Below, piece by piece: positions 41,528-52,792 of a DNA stretch of 64,000 bases; the stretch's first letter is position 1, and the number at the start of each line of letters is the position of its first letter. A model generated the notes under the pieces. That model was not told where the DNA came from. It was given only the letters and a program-made list of their open reading frames with translations, and did no database searches. The position numbers and the translations under genes were made by a program. The DNA comes from Niallia taxi (lineage in GTDB: Bacteria; Bacillota; Bacilli; Bacillales; Cytobacillaceae): the NCBI RefSeq assembly GCF_032818155.1, contig NZ_CP102590.1, positions 1,054,001 to 1,118,000 on the forward strand, in the 5' to 3' direction.

Positions 41528-42124
41528 ATGGGTTTTTTCAGTAAACTATTTGGAACAAAACAAGAGGAGGAACAAACAATGGAAAAATTAAATATCGGTA
41601 TTATACTTGGATCTACTAGAGAAGGACGTGTAAGTCCACAGGTTGGCGCATGGGTGAAGGAATTAGCAGATAAACGCGGTGATGCAAACTATACAGTTAT
41701 TGATATCGCTGATTATAAATTGCCATTCTTAGGTGAGCCAGGTGCGGATGCTTCAGGAGCTGCTGCTTGGTCTGAAATTATCGCGAAACAAGACGGCTTC
41801 GTATTTATCGTGCAAGAATACAACCACTCTATTACAGCAGCATTGAAAAATGCTTTAGACTTCCTTCGTGATGAATGGAATAACAAAGCTGCAGGTATTG
41901 TTTCTTACGGTTCAGTTGGTGGCGCTCGTGCAGCAGAGCATCTGCGTGGAATACTAGGAGAATTGCTTGTGGCAGATGTTCGTGTACACCCAGCATTGTC
42001 TTTATTCACTGATTTTGAAAATGGGACAGAATTCAAACCGAAAGAAGTTCAAGGAGAGTCAGTTAACCAAATGCTAGACCAAGTAATACCATGGTCAACT
42101 GCATTGAAAACTATCCGTAAATAA
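41528..42124 (+). CDS. NADPH-dependent FMN/quinone reductase
   Basis: The flavodoxin-like core LNIGIILGSTREGRVSPQVGAWV, VFIVQEYNHSITAALKNALDFL and GIVSYGSVGGARAAEHLR marks an NADPH-dependent FMN reductase, which in this context would reduce quinones or azo compounds to less harmful products. Two starts are supported. ATG 41528 is 9 bp after AAAAGGGG and adds GFFSKLFGTKQEEEQT; ATG 41579 follows a stronger AGAGGAGG (41563-41570) inside that extension and gives the usual family length. Both forms may be made. Confidence 0.88.
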   Translation: MGFFSKLFGTKQEEEQTMEKLNIGIILGSTREGRVSPQVGAWVKELADKRGDANYTVIDIADYKLPFLGEPGADASGAAAWSEIIAKQDGFVFIVQEYNHSITAALKNALDFLRDEWNNKAAGIVSYGSVGGARAAEHLRGILGELLVADVRVHPALSLFTDFENGTEFKPKEVQGESVNQMLDQVIPWSTALKTIRK

Positions 42125-42132
42125 TAGTATGA

Positions 42133-42167
42133 AGATAAGCCTGTGCATGCTGCACAGGCTTATTTGT
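42133..42167. terminator. Intrinsic terminator after the FMN reductase
   Basis: ATAAGCCTGTGCA pairs with TGCACAGGCTTAT around a 3-nt loop and continues into TTGTT. Confidence 0.85.
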
Positions 42168-42258
42168 TAATATAGGGCAGTTTTTTTATATTTACAGAGA
42201 ATCAATTCAAGTCAACACGCACCTTGCTATGCAATGTTCGTGTTTTGCTTGTTTTTTA

Positions 42259-43632
42259 TTACACTCGAGAATGAACTCTTTCCCCTTGAACCCAAACCTC
42301 TTTAATGTTTTCTGGGCGAACAAGATAAATGATCTTTTGGAAAATGTCATCTAAAGCTTCATGAGCATCAAAAATAGGAAGCTTTGCTGATGGCGTCTTT
42401 GTATCAATAATTTGGACGTCCCACGTATAGTTTTCTTCTAATTTTCCAATAGGCAGGCTTAAGCTTTCACCACCGCCAGCAGTAGCTAAATAAAAGGCTT
42501 CATGAATGGAAATACGAGAATCTGCCACGCCACGTTCTTCTGTACAAAGAGCGGTACTGACACCATCCTCTAGCATTCTAGACGAGACGACTGCTTGTTT
42601 GGCATTGTCATAAATACTCGGTGTAGCACCTGCTGAAATGTCTGTTCCAAGCCCTACATCGATTCCCATCGCTTGAAACCTTTTCAACGGCAATACACTG
42701 TTGGCAAAGTATGCGTTTGAGAGTGGACAGTGGCTAATGGCGGTACCAGTGCTAGCGAACAATTCAGCATCCTTGTCATCAAGGAAATTACTATGTGCCA
42801 TGACAGATTTATCGCCTAACAATCCGAAGTCATGAAGTGCGAAGGCATCATTTTTCTGGAATCTATCCTTCACATATTGATGAGCCCAATCACTTTCACT
42901 GCAATGTGACTGGATATGAGTGTCGTATTTAGCTGCAAGCTCACCAAGTCCTTTCAATGCTTCATCTGAACAGCTCGGGATAAAACGCGGAGTTACAACA
43001 GGGTAGACACCTTGCTTTACTTCCTTGGCTAAATCCTTCATTGCAAGGATAAACTCCTCCGTATCTTTTATAGCTGTTTTTGGATCTGCATCTCGGTAGT
43101 AATCTGGATTTTGGTCTGGATCATCCATGACTACCTTTCCAACAAGACCGCGTTGACCCTTTCTTGCACAAATTTCTGCTAATAACAAGCTTGCTTCCTT
43201 GTGGACTGTCGCAAAATACAGGACAGTAGTGGTTCCGTTAGCGAGTAATGTACTAACTAAATCCTCATACACAGTTTTGGCAAATGCCAAATCCGCATAT
43301 TTTGCTTCAAGTGGAAAGGTATACGTATGCAGCCAATCATACAGCGGAAGATCCAGGGCAGTACCTGATTGAGCCCATTGCGGAGCGTGAACATGTAAAT
43401 CGACAAAACCAGGTAAGAAATATTGGCCATCTTCCAACTGATGAAAGTTAGCTTCTTCTTGATGTTTAGCTAAAAGGGATGTGTAATCCTCTTGTTCAGG
43501 ACTAACAATCTTTTCGATTATCCCATTGTCATTTACAAAAAAGAGATGATTCTCCAAAATATTTACTTTTTCAGGAGAGTAACTGGTAAATGCGGTCCCA
43601 TGAAAAATATACGTATAATTAATAATAAACAC
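42259..43632 (-). CDS. guaD: Guanine deaminase (amidohydrolase family)
   Basis: The 457-residue protein has the amidohydrolase barrel with metal motifs DLHVHAPQW, SHCSES, AHSNF and GLGTDISAG, and PLYDWLHTYTFPLEAKY as in guanine deaminases of the ATZ/TRZ type. It turns guanine into xanthine and ammonia. The ATG follows AAGGTGT (complement). It is divergent from a guanine-riboswitch-controlled permease and Rieske oxygenase. It is unrelated in fold to the small deaminase at 23763. Confidence 0.92.
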   Translation of the reverse strand: MFIINYTYIFHGTAFTSYSPEKVNILENHLFFVNDNGIIEKIVSPEQEDYTSLLAKHQEEANFHQLEDGQYFLPGFVDLHVHAPQWAQSGTALDLPLYDWLHTYTFPLEAKYADLAFAKTVYEDLVSTLLANGTTTVLYFATVHKEASLLLAEICARKGQRGLVGKVVMDDPDQNPDYYRDADPKTAIKDTEEFILAMKDLAKEVKQGVYPVVTPRFIPSCSDEALKGLGELAAKYDTHIQSHCSESDWAHQYVKDRFQKNDAFALHDFGLLGDKSVMAHSNFLDDKDAELFASTGTAISHCPLSNAYFANSVLPLKRFQAMGIDVGLGTDISAGATPSIYDNAKQAVVSSRMLEDGVSTALCTEERGVADSRISIHEAFYLATAGGGESLSLPIGKLEENYTWDVQIIDTKTPSAKLPIFDAHEALDDIFQKIIYLVRPENIKEVWVQGERVHSRV

Positions 43633-43758
43633 CTTCCTATCGTTCGTGTTTTATGGTAATATAAATATTGTAATAGATGATTAATAGCTAGTCTACAGGA
43701 AATCAGATAGTTTTACTAGATTTTAAATATTAAGAAAAAACTATTTTTGAAAAATATC

Positions 43759-43786
43759 TTGCACTAAAAAAAAATCGTGGTATTGT
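43759..43786 (+). promoter_or_regulatory. Promoter of the purine permease operon
   Basis: TTGCAC (43759-43764), 16 bp, TATTGT (43781-43786), placed just upstream of the riboswitch. Confidence 0.5.
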
Positions 43787-43810
43787 AGTAAAAAACAAAA
43801 CTAAATAGTG

Positions 43811-43992
43811 TTTTTCATATAATCGTGGGGATATGGCCTACAAGTTTCTACCTGTTTACCGTAAATAAACTGACTATGAAAAGCAAAAAGAATGGTCTAT
43901 GGGTTTAGTCTATTCTTTTGATACTTTGAATCTATAAAGCTCGAAGTACATGCTTTTCTGTTGTCTGGAAAATTATGTATTTCGAGCTTTTT
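43811..43992 (+). promoter_or_regulatory. Guanine-class purine riboswitch with terminator switch
   Basis: The aptamer (43811-43883) shows the conserved ATAAT...GGATATGGC...AGTTTCTACC...ACCGTAAA...GACTATG. P1 pairs 43812-43819 with 43875-43882. The base that selects the ligand (position 74 in xpt numbering) is C43874, which marks guanine/hypoxanthine/xanthine rather than adenine. A terminator follows: AAAGCTCGAAGTACAT (43936-43951) with ATGTATTTCGAGCTTT (43975-43990) and T run. GAAAAGCA (43878-43885, the P1 3' side) can instead pair with TGCTTTTC (43951-43958), a ready antiterminator. Ligand binding should switch the permease and Rieske genes off. Confidence 0.93.
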
Positions 43993-44051
43993 GCGTTGGT
44001 AGAAACTTTTGATTATATGAATGTCTAGTAACCTACAGGGGGAATGGGAGA

Positions 44052-45395
44052 ATGGCAAAAGGTATGAAGGAGAATATGACGGGAGAAAAAGAAAATATTT
44101 CCGTTGGTAAGTCGATATTTTTAGGGTTACAGCAAGTATTAGCAATGGATTTATTTATTCCGCCAATCATCTTGGCAGGCTTACTTTCATTTTCTGTATC
44201 AGATAGTGCTTTGTTGATTCAAATGACATTTATTGCTTGCGGTATTGCCACAATTATTCAAGCAGGATTTGCAATGAGGCTTCCTGTTATGCAAGGGCCG
44301 TCATTTGTGCCATTAAGTGCACTGGCAGCAATTGGCACAACATCTGGTATTGGGGCGATGATTGGCAGTTTAATACCAGGTGCGTTAATCGTTGCTTTAT
44401 TAGGTTATCCGCTTAAGGTTTATAGTAAGGTCGTTAGAAAAATCATTCCACCTATCGTTGCAGGGACGGTGATTGTGGTTGTTGGACTTTCATTAATGCC
44501 AAGTGCCATTAATTCTATTTACTCAGCAGAAGGCAGCTTTGGAGAGAACATCCTTATTGCTACAATTACAGCTGCTATTCTTATATTTTGTATGTATGTT
44601 GGCGAAAAAGCGAAATCCAAATGGAAATATATTAAAGTTGTGTCCGTTGTATTAGCACTTATTATAGGTTCAATTATTGCTTCCTTCTTTGGATTAGTTC
44701 ATTTTGATTCGCTTAAGACTGCTGCATGGTTCCAAATGCCAGGTCTATTTTCATTCGGTATGCCAGAGTTTAATCTCCATGCCATTATCGTTATGATCGT
44801 TGTTTACCTTATTGTCACTATAGAAACTACTGGAACTTGGTTTACTGTAAGTAAAGTAACTGGCGAAGAGCTAGATGACAAGCGTTTAAATGGTGGAGCA
44901 CTTGGTGAAGGGTTAGGCTGTTTTGTTGGTTCCTTCTTTGGAGGAACACCCGTAACAGGTTATTCTTCTAATGCTGGTATTATTGCGATAACTGGAGTGA
45001 AGAGCCGTAAACCAATTATTGTAGGTGGAGTTATTTTAGTATTACTTGGCATGATGCCAAAGCTCACAAGCTTAATCGCATGTATTCCTAGTGTGGTTGT
45101 GAATAGCGTATTTGCGATTTTATGTGTTGTTATCATGATGAATGGTTTTAAAGTTATTAAAGATGAAGCATTCACTGAAAGAAATATGCTTGTTATCGGT
45201 GTCCCAATTATGCTTGCATTATTTGCTGTATTGATGCCTGCTGATGTGCTAGCAGGATTGCCGGAAATCGTTACTTATTTTGTATCATCTGGAACAGCTA
45301 TTGGAGCAATTGCTGCATTGGTACTGAACCTAGTGTTACCACAGAAAAAAGACGATAAAGTTAAAGTTAATGATGTTTCCATGAACGTAAACTAG
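44052..45395 (+). CDS. Nucleobase permease (NCS2 xanthine/uracil family)
   Basis: The 447-residue protein starts at an ATG behind GGGGGAATGGGAG. It has about 13 helices and the NCS2 motifs: LQQVLAMDLFIPPIILAG with the Gln-His region altered to QQ, VMQGPSFVPLSALAAIG, and EGLGCFVGSFFGGTPVTGYSSNAGIIAITGVKSR. It belongs to the proton-linked xanthine/uracil/uric acid permeases. Riboswitch control and the guanine deaminase next door point to a purine, perhaps xanthine, guanine or a methylated or oxidised derivative. The Rieske gene begins 24 bp downstream. Confidence 0.9.
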   Translation: MAKGMKENMTGEKENISVGKSIFLGLQQVLAMDLFIPPIILAGLLSFSVSDSALLIQMTFIACGIATIIQAGFAMRLPVMQGPSFVPLSALAAIGTTSGIGAMIGSLIPGALIVALLGYPLKVYSKVVRKIIPPIVAGTVIVVVGLSLMPSAINSIYSAEGSFGENILIATITAAILIFCMYVGEKAKSKWKYIKVVSVVLALIIGSIIASFFGLVHFDSLKTAAWFQMPGLFSFGMPEFNLHAIIVMIVVYLIVTIETTGTWFTVSKVTGEELDDKRLNGGALGEGLGCFVGSFFGGTPVTGYSSNAGIIAITGVKSRKPIIVGGVILVLLGMMPKLTSLIACIPSVVVNSVFAILCVVIMMNGFKVIKDEAFTERNMLVIGVPIMLALFAVLMPADVLAGLPEIVTYFVSSGTAIGAIAALVLNLVLPQKKDDKVKVNDVSMNVN

Positions 45396-45419
45396 GAAGA
45401 AAAAAGGAGAGTCAACACT

Positions 45420-46412
45420 ATGATGCAACAGGATAGACTATGGAATGAATGGCATCCAGTATGTAAAGCAGAGGAGCTATTAGAAGATCCCAAGCAAGTA
45501 TTTGTGCTTGGCGAAAGAGTCGCTATTTTCCGAAATGAAAAGGGAGTTCATGCCTTTAAGGATTTATGTATCCACCGTGGTGCTGCCCTTTCGCTTGGAA
45601 AGGTGAAAAACGGGAATTTAGTGTGTGCCTACCATGCTTGGGAATATGATTGTGTAGGAGCATGTGTAAAGATACCTGCCCTTCCAAATGGCAGAGCGAT
45701 TCCAAAAAAGGCTAAAGCGACTGTTTATCATTGTGAAGAATATCTTGGGCTGATTTGGGTGAACTTAGGCGACAATCCGTCGCCGCTTATTTCTTATCCA
45801 GAATATAACATGGAGAATCACCGTACTGTCATTTGTGGCCCATATGATGTAAATGCAAACGCACCAAGAATTATCGAGAACTTTCTTGATGTGTCACATC
45901 TTATGTTCGTACATGAAGGCTTATTAGGAGACGAGGAACATGCGGAAGTAGTAGATTATAAAGTAGATTTTATCGATAATCGCTATATTACAAGCAAAAT
46001 TCCTGTTTACCAGCCAAATCCAGATGGCCGTTCAAAAGGCGGGTATGCAGACTATGTATACGAAATCTTAAATCCAACAACAGCTCGATTTACGAAAACA
46101 TCTGAAGGCTCTGATGATGCATTAACGATTCTGCTAATTGTTAATCAAGCGGGAAATGAACAATCACAGGCTTATATGCTGTTAACAAGAAACTATGATT
46201 TGGATATGCCTGACGAACCATTTGTTGAGTTCCAAGACACGATTTTTTATCAGGATCTTGATATTGTACAAAGTCAAAAACCAGAATTGCTTCCGTTAGA
46301 TTTACAAGCGGAATTACATCTTAAATCAGATGCGTTAACAATTGCTTATCGCAGATGGTTAAATCAATTGGGTGTTGAGAATGGGACTACACCAGTATTA
46401 GAGAGAGTGTAA
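45420..46412 (+). CDS. Rieske non-haem iron oxygenase, alpha subunit (VanA/NdmA-like)
   Basis: The 330-residue protein follows AAAGGAGAG. Its Rieske domain (about 8-115) binds the 2Fe-2S cluster with Cys50-x-His52 and Cys69-x2-His72. The C-terminal domain holds the mononuclear iron with NFLDVSHLMFVH (Asp157, His160, His165). The single-subunit build and NFLDVSH are typical of O- and N-demethylases such as VanA and the methylxanthine enzymes NdmA/NdmB. It shares a riboswitch-controlled transcript with a purine permease, so I infer an oxidised purine substrate, for example N-demethylation; that is not shown. No reductase partner is in the neighbourhood. Confidence 0.9.
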   Translation: MMQQDRLWNEWHPVCKAEELLEDPKQVFVLGERVAIFRNEKGVHAFKDLCIHRGAALSLGKVKNGNLVCAYHAWEYDCVGACVKIPALPNGRAIPKKAKATVYHCEEYLGLIWVNLGDNPSPLISYPEYNMENHRTVICGPYDVNANAPRIIENFLDVSHLMFVHEGLLGDEEHAEVVDYKVDFIDNRYITSKIPVYQPNPDGRSKGGYADYVYEILNPTTARFTKTSEGSDDALTILLIVNQAGNEQSQAYMLLTRNYDLDMPDEPFVEFQDTIFYQDLDIVQSQKPELLPLDLQAELHLKSDALTIAYRRWLNQLGVENGTTPVLERV

Positions 46413-46438
46413 GCGCGGGGATACCCGTGCTTTTTTTA
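46412..46438 (+). terminator. Intrinsic terminator after the Rieske gene
   Basis: GCGCGGG and CCCGTGC pair around GATA and lead into seven T residues. Confidence 0.88.
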
Positions 46439-46530
46439 TTGCGGGCAGGTGGAAACAATTATTATACGTTTTTAAGATTTATTTTGTCCGATCTTTAATA
46501 TAATGAAAAAAAAAGACAGGAGTTAGGACA

Positions 46531-46992
46531 ATGACTGAATTTCACGAAATAAAAATTATCAACACACAAAAAAATAATATGATAGATATTATATATTTTC
46601 ACGATGATTTTTTTGGATATCTTGAAGAAGCACATCCTCGTCAAATAGAACTGTTAAATAATCTCCCGGTTTTTTATCCAGATAATATAGATTTCAATCA
46701 TTTATCTGTACAAGATTTTAAGTTTTTAAAAAAATTCCATACAAAGAAAGCAACAGAAAAAGGTATTTCTTTAGCAGGAATAAGTATAATCAATGGTTGT
46801 TCTTTTGAAGAATTATTAGACATAAGTAAACAGTTAATAATAGCTGAAAATTCAGTTGATTATACACCTAATAAATTCGTTAATACTTTTACAAAAGATG
46901 AAACGAAAAGTAATCTTGAAAAATTATCAACTATATTGAGTAATATATCGCTACATAAAACAGAATATATATTGCTGTGGGAAGGTATTTAA
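46531..46992 (+). CDS. Protein of unknown function
   Basis: An ATG behind AGACAGGAG gives 153 residues, AT-rich and poor in Gly and Ala compared with its neighbours. No membrane segment or signal peptide is seen. Phrases such as HDDFFGYLEEAHPRQIELLNNLPVFYPDNIDFNHLSVQDF resemble small acidic immunity or accessory proteins in a general way only; I cannot place it. The skewed base use hints at transfer, and the degenerate element copy D lies just after it. Confidence 0.6.
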   Translation: MTEFHEIKIINTQKNNMIDIIYFHDDFFGYLEEAHPRQIELLNNLPVFYPDNIDFNHLSVQDFKFLKKFHTKKATEKGISLAGISIINGCSFEELLDISKQLIIAENSVDYTPNKFVNTFTKDETKSNLEKLSTILSNISLHKTEYILLWEGI

Positions 46993-47024
46993 AAGGAATG
47001 TTTAAGGTGTAGCGGTACACAAAA

Positions 47025-47177
47025 AGGCTGGAGCAAAAGTATTTAAGGTTAGGTTAAAACTGGGCTGTTTAATAGAATATTGTTTGATAGTTCAGAGATT
47101 TATTTGGGTATTTTCTGCTACCAAGAGGAGGCTCCATCCTCCCTGCGGAAAGCGAGTGGCCGCAGTGCAATGAAACT
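47025..47177 (+). repeat. Dispersed element, copy D (internally deleted)
   Basis: GGCTGGAGCAAAAGTAT (about 47026) matches the left end and CCAAGAGGAGGCT...CGGAAAGCGAGTGGCCGCAGTGCAATGAAAC (47121-47176) the right half of the GC-rich core; the first half of the core and the right end are missing. The remaining bases of 46993-47302 show nothing I can name. Confidence 0.6.
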
Positions 47178-47302
47178 TCCATACTCGATTGTTTCAAAGC
47201 TAGATGATACGTTATAGCTGGTTCGTCTCGACCTCTTACTACATAATACAGATAAAAAGGTACAAGCACTCAATCACTTACTGAATATCATATAGGAAGT
47301 TT

Positions 47303-48172
47303 ATGAAAAAGAGTGTGATGAAAATGAATAAACAAAGAAGTGGTAATTCGGGCTCTAACCGTACTCCGTTAACCCAATCTAGTTTACAGGCAACGTCAAG
47401 CTATACTGTCAACATAGCAGTTATTGGGGATAGTCATGTAGGCTATTTGAACAGCCAAAGTATTTTTAATAATTTTCTCCCAAGGGCGATAAATAGTGGG
47501 ACGAAAAGGTATGTCATTTTTGGCGGAGACAATGCCCATGCATTAGGAGCTTTTACAACAGCAGAGGCGCGAAGCTATTATCAGCAGTTCAAAAACATTG
47601 TGGATCACAATTTAGGACCGAAAAATATCTACTATCGGACATCAATAGGAAACTGGGAGGATACGAGCAGAAATGATAGTAGGAATTTATTTCTGCAATA
47701 TTTTAACCCGTTAACAGGCAGGGTGAGTATTCCGAGAACTCGAGGGTTAGTGCAGCATGTATGGCTTGATAATGGGACGGGGACATTCAGCCAAGACAGT
47801 ATTAATCTATTAAATAATTTAGATCCTAATCATTACTATATTATTGATACACATTGGCCTCTTTATGTACCAGGAATCTATAATACAGTTAGTTCTGATC
47901 ATGTCGTGAGCAGACAAGAAACAGACCGGTTTTTTAATGCAATTCCAGCTAATGTAAGGAGCAGAATCCTTGGTATCTTCACACATCATGCCCATGTTTT
48001 TTATTCAAAGCTAACAAATATTCATGCTAACTTTCCGAATACCCCATTTTTTGTGACTGGTTGTTCTGGTGATTATAAATGTTCTTCCTTTGAAAGTGGA
48101 TACTATGATGCAGACATAACCATCCAAAGTAATAACCAAGCATCCTTACAGGTAAGAGAAGTGATTCTTTAA
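47303..48172 (+). CDS. Calcineurin-like metallophosphoesterase, divergent
   Basis: The 289-residue protein has the metal motifs in order: IGDSHVG (Asp43, His45), FGGDNAH (Asp76, Asn77), IGNWED (Asn117), DTHWPLY (His184) and THHAHVF (His229, His231). The usual GNHE/D has Trp118 in place of the catalytic His, so proton donation must differ. The N-terminal 35 residues are polar and disordered-looking, without a signal peptide. The ATG lies after AGGAAG; ATG 47321 is an alternative start. Substrate unknown. Confidence 0.8.
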   Translation: MKKSVMKMNKQRSGNSGSNRTPLTQSSLQATSSYTVNIAVIGDSHVGYLNSQSIFNNFLPRAINSGTKRYVIFGGDNAHALGAFTTAEARSYYQQFKNIVDHNLGPKNIYYRTSIGNWEDTSRNDSRNLFLQYFNPLTGRVSIPRTRGLVQHVWLDNGTGTFSQDSINLLNNLDPNHYYIIDTHWPLYVPGIYNTVSSDHVVSRQETDRFFNAIPANVRSRILGIFTHHAHVFYSKLTNIHANFPNTPFFVTGCSGDYKCSSFESGYYDADITIQSNNQASLQVREVIL

Positions 48173-48215
48173 TTTTGTAAAATAATGGGCTGAAGTACCC
48201 TTGATAAAAATATTC

Positions 48216-48260
48216 TTGCTATTTTTTATTTTATTTGATAAGATATAGGAAGCGTATACA
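48216..48260 (+). promoter_or_regulatory. licT-bgl promoter with cre-like site
   Basis: TTGCTA (48216-48221), 17 bp, TAAGAT (48239-48244). TAGGAAGCGTATACA (48246-48260), at the likely transcript start, fits the CcpA cre consensus with one mismatch. Confidence 0.65.
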
Positions 48261-48264
48261 GAAC

Positions 48265-48330
48265 GGATTGTAACTGTTAAATCAGGCAAAACCGATTACC
48301 TTATTTTTAAAGGGTGGGTTTTGCCTTTTT
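48265..48330 (+). promoter_or_regulatory. LicT-type RAT and terminator in front of licT
   Basis: The 29-nt ribonucleic antiterminator (48265-48293) reads GGATTGTAACTG...CAGGCAAAACC. AGGCAAAACC (48284-48293), its 3' end, also pairs with GGTTTTGCCT (48317-48326) to make a terminator with a T run. LicT binding to the RAT would block the terminator. Confidence 0.9.
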
Positions 48331-48354
48331 CTCTATATATCGGAGGGTAATAAA

Positions 48355-49197
48355 GTGAAAATCGAGAAAATATTAAACAACAATGCGGTTATCTCTTTAA
48401 AAGATAATCAAGAAATTATTATCATTGGTCGCGGGATAGCTTTTCAAAAGCGAGCTGGTGATCAGATTGCTGAAGAGCAAATTGATAAAATTTTCACTTT
48501 AGAAAACGAAGATATGATGACGAATTTCAAAACCTTGATAGCTGATATGCCGATTGAATATATGCAATTATCAGAGAAGATTATTGCTTATGCAAAGATG
48601 AAGCTTGGTAAGAAATTAAACGAAAGCATTTATATTCATTTAACAGACCATATTTATTATGCGGTGGATCGCTTTAAGAACCACCTTCCAATAAAAAATG
48701 GATTACTTTGGGAAATTAGACAACTGTATAGAGATGAGTATGAGGTAGGACTAGAAGCATTGAATATGATTTGTGATCAATTTGGTGTAATCTTGCCAGA
48801 GGATGAAGCAGGATTTTTGGCACTTCACTTCATCAACGCTGAGTTGAATGAAGAGATGCCAGTTGTTCATGATATGACAAAAATCATGCAGGAAATCTTA
48901 ACACTTGTAAGGTATCACTTTAAAATTGATTTTAATGAAAATTCGCTGCATTTCTACCGCTTTATTACACATCTTAAGTTTTTTGCGCAGCGTTTAGTGA
49001 AAGGTAATCACTATAACAGCTCAACAGATGACGATTTATATCAAGTAATTCAAATGAAATACCCTGATGCACATACATGTGCCCTGAAAATAAAGAAATT
49101 TATTGAAAGCATGTATACCTATGTGTTAACAGACGAAGAAATGATTTATTTAACCATCCATATAGAACGAGTTGTCAAAAGCAATAATGACAAATAG
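48355..49197 (+). CDS. licT: Transcription antiterminator LicT (BglG family)
   Basis: The 280-residue protein follows TCGGAGGG. Residues 1-55 are the RNA-binding domain (IEKILNNNAVISLKDNQEIIIIGRGIAFQKRAGDQI); two PRD domains follow (about 65-170 and 171-280) with the phosphorylated His in HLTDHIYYAVDRF, ALHFINAEL, HFYRFITHLKFFAQRL and LTIHIERVV. It is activated when beta-glucosides are present and preferred sugars are absent. Its leader and the gap to bglP each carry a RAT-terminator pair. Confidence 0.95.
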   Translation: MKIEKILNNNAVISLKDNQEIIIIGRGIAFQKRAGDQIAEEQIDKIFTLENEDMMTNFKTLIADMPIEYMQLSEKIIAYAKMKLGKKLNESIYIHLTDHIYYAVDRFKNHLPIKNGLLWEIRQLYRDEYEVGLEALNMICDQFGVILPEDEAGFLALHFINAELNEEMPVVHDMTKIMQEILTLVRYHFKIDFNENSLHFYRFITHLKFFAQRLVKGNHYNSSTDDDLYQVIQMKYPDAHTCALKIKKFIESMYTYVLTDEEMIYLTIHIERVVKSNNDK

Positions 49198-49257
49198 GGT
49201 TGTAACCTAGCGGGCAAAACCTAAATCAAACAGAGATGTTTTGATTTAGGTTTTTTT
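49197..49257 (+). promoter_or_regulatory. Shortened RAT and terminator in front of bglP
   Basis: GGGTTGTAACCTAG...GGGCAAAACC (49197-49221) has both conserved RAT flanks but is 25 nt long rather than 29. ACC at its end opens a strong terminator: ACCTAAATCAAA (49219-49230) with TTTGATTTAGGT (49240-49251) and T run. Confidence 0.82.
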
Positions 49258-49302
49258 GTTGGAAATTTTTACGTCAATAGGGAATGAATATAAGTGTTAT
49301 AA

Positions 49303-51186
<1,884 letters not shown>

Positions 51187-51196
51187 ACCAATGTGA

Positions 51197-52690
<1,494 letters not shown>

Positions 52691-52694
52691 TAGT

Positions 52695-52728
52695 AAAAAG
52701 CATGGGACTTGGTCTCATGCTTTTTTTG
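52695..52728 (+). terminator. Intrinsic terminator after bglH
   Basis: AAAAAGCATGGGAC pairs with GTCTCATGCTTTTT around TTG, followed by more T. Confidence 0.88.
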
Positions 52729-52792
52729 TATTCAATAAGTTAACATAAGAAACCATAATTGGAGGGAAAATAAGCAAAAAGGAGGTTGTTTT

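Noticed and set aside
43633-43810. A second purine riboswitch on the minus strand for guaD
   Set aside because: The minus strand of this gap has no TATGGC...GTTTCTACC...GACTATG pattern.
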